NCBI GenBank assembly: GCA_027335965.1
Contig: DAHWGZ010000027.1
Coordinates: forward strand, 1 to 15,508
DNA: 15,508 nt
Direction of reading: 5' to 3'
Source of the DNA: Acidiferrobacter sp.
Lineage (GTDB): Bacteria; Pseudomonadota; Gammaproteobacteria; Acidiferrobacterales; Acidiferrobacteraceae
Position numbers and translations under genes: made by a program. Position 1 is the first letter of the stretch; the number at the start of each line of letters is the position of its first letter. This document shows positions 15,466 to 15,508 of this stretch, piece after piece. Under the pieces are notes generated by a model. It had not been told where the DNA came from and searched no databases. It saw only the letters and a list, made by a program, of their open reading frames with translations.

Positions 15466-15508
15466 GGCCCGTGCCCACGCGCGGCGCGCGAGCGGGACGG
15501 CCGCGCGG

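Overview
The window looks like a surface-polysaccharide (LPS O-antigen, capsule or exopolysaccharide) assembly locus from a GC-rich Gram-negative bacterium. The Gram-negative call rests on a heptosyltransferase-type GT9 domain and an outer-membrane beta-barrel protein with a signal peptide and a C-terminal Phe. A gamma- or betaproteobacterium is my best guess; nothing here fixes the genus. Base composition is mosaic: sample lines in the GT9 half of the first gene are about 50% G+C, against about 72% in a sample line of the last gene.

Layout. Positions 2-64 hold the last codons of an upstream gene whose TGA overlaps the ATG of a GT9-GT4 fusion glycosyltransferase (64-2493, +). Convergent to it is a minus-strand pair of GT4 glycosyltransferases (5196-3979, then 3955-2543) separated by 23 bp. 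The second of the pair is a paralogue of the C-terminal half of the fusion protein. Upstream of the pair lie an AT-rich promoter-like patch with a perfect DnaA-box sequence, and a broken dTDP-glucose 4,6-dehydratase gene (rmlB remnant, 5752-5440, -). Next come a sulfotransferase-like gene (7084-6050, -) and a 556-aa protein whose C-terminus resembles ImmA/IrrE metallopeptidases but lacks the HExxH zinc motif (9017-7347, -). After a divergent intergenic region comes an outer-membrane beta-barrel gene (9469-10362, +) with a terminator-like hairpin. A dubious 141-aa ORF and a second strong hairpin follow, then about 820 bp with little convincing coding sequence apart from a 21-codon ORF. The window ends with a 1249-aa three-enzyme protein, methyltransferase-GT2-GT2 (11716-15465, +).

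How it fits together. Four proteins carry five glycosyltransferase modules or pairs (GT9, three GT4, two GT2), together with a methyltransferase and a sulfotransferase-like enzyme. This suggests a heteropolymer that is built and then decorated or capped by methyl and perhaps sulfate groups. The dead rmlB suggests the locus once made its own dTDP-sugar precursor, or was assembled by recombination. The ImmA/IrrE-like protein and the beta-barrel have no evident role in the pathway. No tRNA, rRNA, CRISPR array or complete insertion sequence was seen.
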